A stretch of 64,000 nucleotides of DNA from Erythrobacteraceae bacterium CCH12-C2 (GTDB lineage Bacteria; Pseudomonadota; Alphaproteobacteria; Sphingomonadales; Sphingomonadaceae): NCBI GenBank assembly GCA_001556995.1, contig LSKF01000163.1:99323-163322 (forward strand). Reading direction: 5' to 3'. Numbering within the stretch: position 1 is the first letter of the stretch; each line of letters begins with the position of its first letter. The position numbers were made by a program, and so were the translations under genes. Below are positions 61,713 through 64,000 of this stretch, piece after piece. Under the pieces are notes generated by a model, which had not been told where the DNA came from, made no database searches, and saw nothing but the letters and a program-made list of their open reading frames with translations.

Positions 61713-62729
61713 ATGGGGATCGAAACGAACGTCGCACCGGGTCCGGTCCTCGTCACCGGTGCCTCCGGCTTTGTCGGTTCGGCGGTCGTGCGGGCTTTGC
61801 TCGCACGCGGGGAGCGGGTCCGATTGATGGTCCGGCCCAGCAGCCCGCGCACCAATATTGACGGCCTGGGGGCGGAAATCGTCGTTGGTGACCTCGTCGA
61901 CCCTTTGGCCGTGCGCACCGCGATGGAGGGGGTGCGCGGACTCTATCATGTCGCAGCCGACTATCGCATCTGGGCACCTGACCCCGCCACGATCATCGCC
62001 AACAACGTCACAACGACGCGGATCGTCATGGAAGCTGCGCTCGCAGCACGTGTGTCGCGGATAGTCCACACCAGCAGCGTCGCGACGCTCAAGCCCGCAG
62101 ACGACGCAACCCCGGTTGACGAGACGGCTGCGGCCACGGCGGAGCAGGCGGTCGGCGCCTACAAGCGTTCCAAGGTTGCAGCTGAGCGATTAGTCGAGGC
62201 GATGGTGAAGGAGAGCGGCCTGCCCGCAGTGATCGTCAACCCTTCGACCCCGATCGGCCCGCGCGATGTGCGCCCGACGCCGACCGGACGGATCATCGTC
62301 GAGGCCGCCTCAGGGCGCATTCCCGCCTTCGTCGATTGCGGATTAAACCTTGTGCATGTTGATGATGTCGCGGCGGGACATCTTGCCGCCTTCGACCGCG
62401 GTGTGGTCGGCGAGCGCTACATCCTTGGCGGTCAAGACGTGAGCCTAAGGCACATGCTGGCAGTAATCGCCGGACAGGTTGGCCGCCGCCCCCCCAGGGT
62501 TGCGCTTCCCCGGGCGCCGCTGTTCCCCCTCGCTGTGCTGAGCGAGAGCGCGGCGCGGATCACCGGGCGCGAACCGATGCTGACGCGGGATTCGCTGCGG
62601 ATGGCGCAGCACCGCATGTTCTTCTCCTCAGGAAAGGCCGAACGCGACCTCGGCTATAGCGCGCGTCCCTTTGCGGAGGCGATCCGCGATGCAATTGGCT
62701 GGTTCCGCGCTGCCGGGATGATCGCCTGA
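61713..62729 (+). CDS. hpnA: Hopanoid-associated sugar epimerase HpnA
   Basis: An extended-SDR epimerase/dehydratase-like protein of 338 residues. The cofactor loop is VLVTGASGFVGSAVVRALLA. Other features are GVRGLYHVAADYRIWAPDPA, IVHTSSVATLKPADDATPVD, and the catalytic YKRSKVAAERLVEAMV (Tyr-x-x-x-Lys). LNLVHVDDVAAGHLAAFDRG and VGERYILGGQDVSLRHML match the HpnA type. It opens the rightward hopanoid operon, 92 bases from hpnI in the opposite direction, so a shared promoter region lies at 61621-61712. Confidence 0.92.
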   Translation: MGIETNVAPGPVLVTGASGFVGSAVVRALLARGERVRLMVRPSSPRTNIDGLGAEIVVGDLVDPLAVRTAMEGVRGLYHVAADYRIWAPDPATIIANNVTTTRIVMEAALAARVSRIVHTSSVATLKPADDATPVDETAAATAEQAVGAYKRSKVAAERLVEAMVKESGLPAVIVNPSTPIGPRDVRPTPTGRIIVEAASGRIPAFVDCGLNLVHVDDVAAGHLAAFDRGVVGERYILGGQDVSLRHMLAVIAGQVGRRPPRVALPRAPLFPLAVLSESAARITGREPMLTRDSLRMAQHRMFFSSGKAERDLGYSARPFAEAIRDAIGWFRAAGMIA

Positions 62730-63865
62730 TGGTTGCGCTCGCCATTCTCGTCCTCGTGATCTGGGTTGCCATGCTGGTACTGCGTGACGGCTTCTGGCGT
62801 GCCGATGTCACCGACCGGATCGTGCCGCCCGCGCCACAGCGATGGCCGAGTGTTGTCGCTATCGTCCCGGCGCGTGACGAGGCAGCAGTGATCGCTCCGG
62901 TGATCGCGAGCCTGATCCGCCAGGATTATCCGGGAGCGTTCCACATCATCCTGGTCGACGATTCGAGCAGTGACGGCACCGCCGATGTCGCGCGCGCCAC
63001 AGCAGGGGGGGCGGACCGGCTGACCATCATGTCCGCAGCCCCGCTTGCTTCGGGCTGGACCGGCAAGCTCGCTGCGGTTTCCCAGGGTATCGCCAGGTCC
63101 AGCGCCTACGATGCGCCGCCCGATTACCTGTGGCTGACCGATGCCGACATCACCCACGCGCCCGATACGCTCGCCAGTCTGGTGGCGCGGGCGGTGGCTG
63201 AGGACCGCGTGCTGGTCTCGCTGATGGCGCGGCTGCGTTGCGAGAGCCTTGCCGAACGGATGCTGATCCCCGCCTTCGTGTTTTTCTTCCAGCTGCTCTA
63301 TCCCTTCGCCGCCATCAACGATCCGCGCCGGGGCACTGCCGGGGCCGCAGGCGGGTGCATGCTGGTCAGGCGCGAAGCGTTGGCGGCGGAAGGCGGGATC
63401 GCCGCGATCCGCACCGCTTTGATCGACGATTGCGCGATGGGTGCGCTGATGAAGCGGCAGGGGTCGATTTGGCTCGGCCTCACCGACCGTTCGCTCAGCA
63501 TCCGGCCCTATCCGTATTTCGCCGATGTCGGTGCGATGATCGCGCGTTCGGCCTATGCGCAGCTCGGTTATCAGCCGCTGCTGCTGGCTGGCACAGTGGC
63601 GGGGATGGCGCTGGTCTATCTGGCACCGCCGGTGCTCGCGCTTCTGGGCGAGGGCACCGTGCAATGGCTGGGGCTTGCGACATGGCTGCTGATGGCACTC
63701 GCCTTCTGGCCGATTTGCCGATTCTACCGGCAGTCCCCTTTGTGGGGCCTCGCGCTGCCGCTGATCGCCGCCTTCTATTCCGGCGCGACCATCTGGTCGG
63801 CGTGGCAGCACTGGCGCGGGCGCGGGGGCCTGTGGAAGGGCCGCACCCAGGCAGCGCTCCAATGA
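62729..63865 (+). CDS. hpnB: Hopene-associated glycosyltransferase HpnB
   Basis: A GT2-type membrane protein of 378 residues. An N-terminal helix is followed by PSVVAIVPARDEAAVIAPVI, FHIILVDDSSSDGTADVARA with the DDSSSDGT motif, LWLTDADITHAPDTLASLV (DAD) and GAAGGCMLVRREALAAEGGI. The acceptor site ALIDDCAMGALMKRQG precedes C-terminal helices (LAGTVAGMALVYLAPPVLAL). It overlaps hpnA by 1 base and hpnC by 4 bases. It is found in hopanoid gene clusters, but its substrate is not known. Confidence 0.92.
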   Translation: MVALAILVLVIWVAMLVLRDGFWRADVTDRIVPPAPQRWPSVVAIVPARDEAAVIAPVIASLIRQDYPGAFHIILVDDSSSDGTADVARATAGGADRLTIMSAAPLASGWTGKLAAVSQGIARSSAYDAPPDYLWLTDADITHAPDTLASLVARAVAEDRVLVSLMARLRCESLAERMLIPAFVFFFQLLYPFAAINDPRRGTAGAAGGCMLVRREALAAEGGIAAIRTALIDDCAMGALMKRQGSIWLGLTDRSLSIRPYPYFADVGAMIARSAYAQLGYQPLLLAGTVAGMALVYLAPPVLALLGEGTVQWLGLATWLLMALAFWPICRFYRQSPLWGLALPLIAAFYSGATIWSAWQHWRGRGGLWKGRTQAALQ

Positions 63866-64000
63866 GCAGCACCGATAGCCTGGCGCTGGCCTCGGGCAAG
63901 GGGCACCGCGACGAGAACTTTCCGGTCGCCTCCTTCGTGCTGCGCCGCGATCTGCGCGCGCCGGTGATGGCCTTCTACCGTTTTGCCCGCGCTGCCGACG
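63862..64000 (+). CDS. hpnC: HpnC, squalene/presqualene pathway enzyme (partial)
   Basis: The first 46 codons only, cut by the window end. It reads SSTDSLALASGKGHRDENFP, then VASFVLRRDLRAPVMAFYRF and ARAAD, the start of the Trans_IPPS/HpnC family with the first substrate-binding Asp region just beginning. HpnC, with HpnD and HpnE, makes squalene from farnesyl diphosphate for hopene synthesis. ATG 63862 overlaps hpnB. Confidence 0.9.
   Translation, partial: MSSTDSLALASGKGHRDENFPVASFVLRRDLRAPVMAFYRFARAAD

Noticed and set aside
1..64000. CRISPR array or intact insertion sequence
   Set aside because: No regularly spaced direct repeats, no cas genes and no complete transposase were found on either strand.

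Overview
The window is a high-GC chromosomal segment of an alphaproteobacterium. The gene content points to the Sphingomonadales, most likely the Erythrobacteraceae: an alphaproteobacterial SspB, a single Rel/Spo homolog, the ybgC-tolQ-tolR-tolA-tolB-pal order, many TonB-type outer-membrane features, hopanoid genes and sphingomonad-style short inverted repeats. I cannot name the genus from sequence alone. Genes are densely packed, often with 4-base ATGA or GTGA overlaps, and nearly all long antisense reading frames are shadows caused by the high GC content.

Layout. (1) 59-9545 is a putative catabolic and uptake island: class III CoA-transferase, IclR regulator, orphan chemoreceptor, TonB-dependent receptor, WrbA-type quinone reductase, VOC metalloenzyme, alpha/beta hydrolase and a MetE-like zinc methyltransferase. 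Its substrate is unknown. (2) 9595-13730 holds a ZntB-like transporter and a coupled pair encoding an exported coiled-coil/TPR protein and a membrane-anchored TIR-like protein. (3) tRNA-Gly at 14084 precedes the largest feature, 14392-32050. Here a complete inositol-phosphate donor route (inositol-3-phosphate synthase, a cytidylyltransferase resembling inositol-1-phosphate cytidylyltransferase, and two CDP-alcohol phosphotransferases) sits with an ABC-type capsule exporter (KpsE, KpsM, KpsT and KpsD-like), four glycosyltransferase genes, two FkbM methyltransferases and two proteins of unknown function. I infer a surface glycan or lipid carrying phosphoinositol. This is the best candidate for an undescribed system in the window. 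(4) 32495-42478 is housekeeping: gmk, sspB, a his operon (hisB, YCII protein, hisH, hisA, hisF, hisE, HIT protein) and the complete Tol-Pal operon.

(5) 42812-45647 contains a J-domain protein, an SDR without its catalytic Tyr/Lys, and an SLC13-family transporter. (6) 45729-50941 is a tandem array of four secreted DUF547 paralogs on the minus strand, with the C-terminal stump of a fifth copy between the second and third. (7) 51182-57428 holds infC, pdeM, hemF, rsh, a VOC protein and a peptidyl-prolyl isomerase, with two families of inverted repeats between genes. (8) tRNA-Ser at 57544 is followed directly by a frameshifted remnant of a large serine recombinase, the scar of an integrated element. 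(9) 58021-64000 is a hopanoid cluster made of two divergent operons, hpnI-hpnJ-hpnL (minus) and hpnA-hpnB-hpnC (plus), the last cut by the window edge.

No CRISPR array, rRNA gene or intact mobile element was seen. Functional statements rest on recognised motifs and gene order; no database search was possible.
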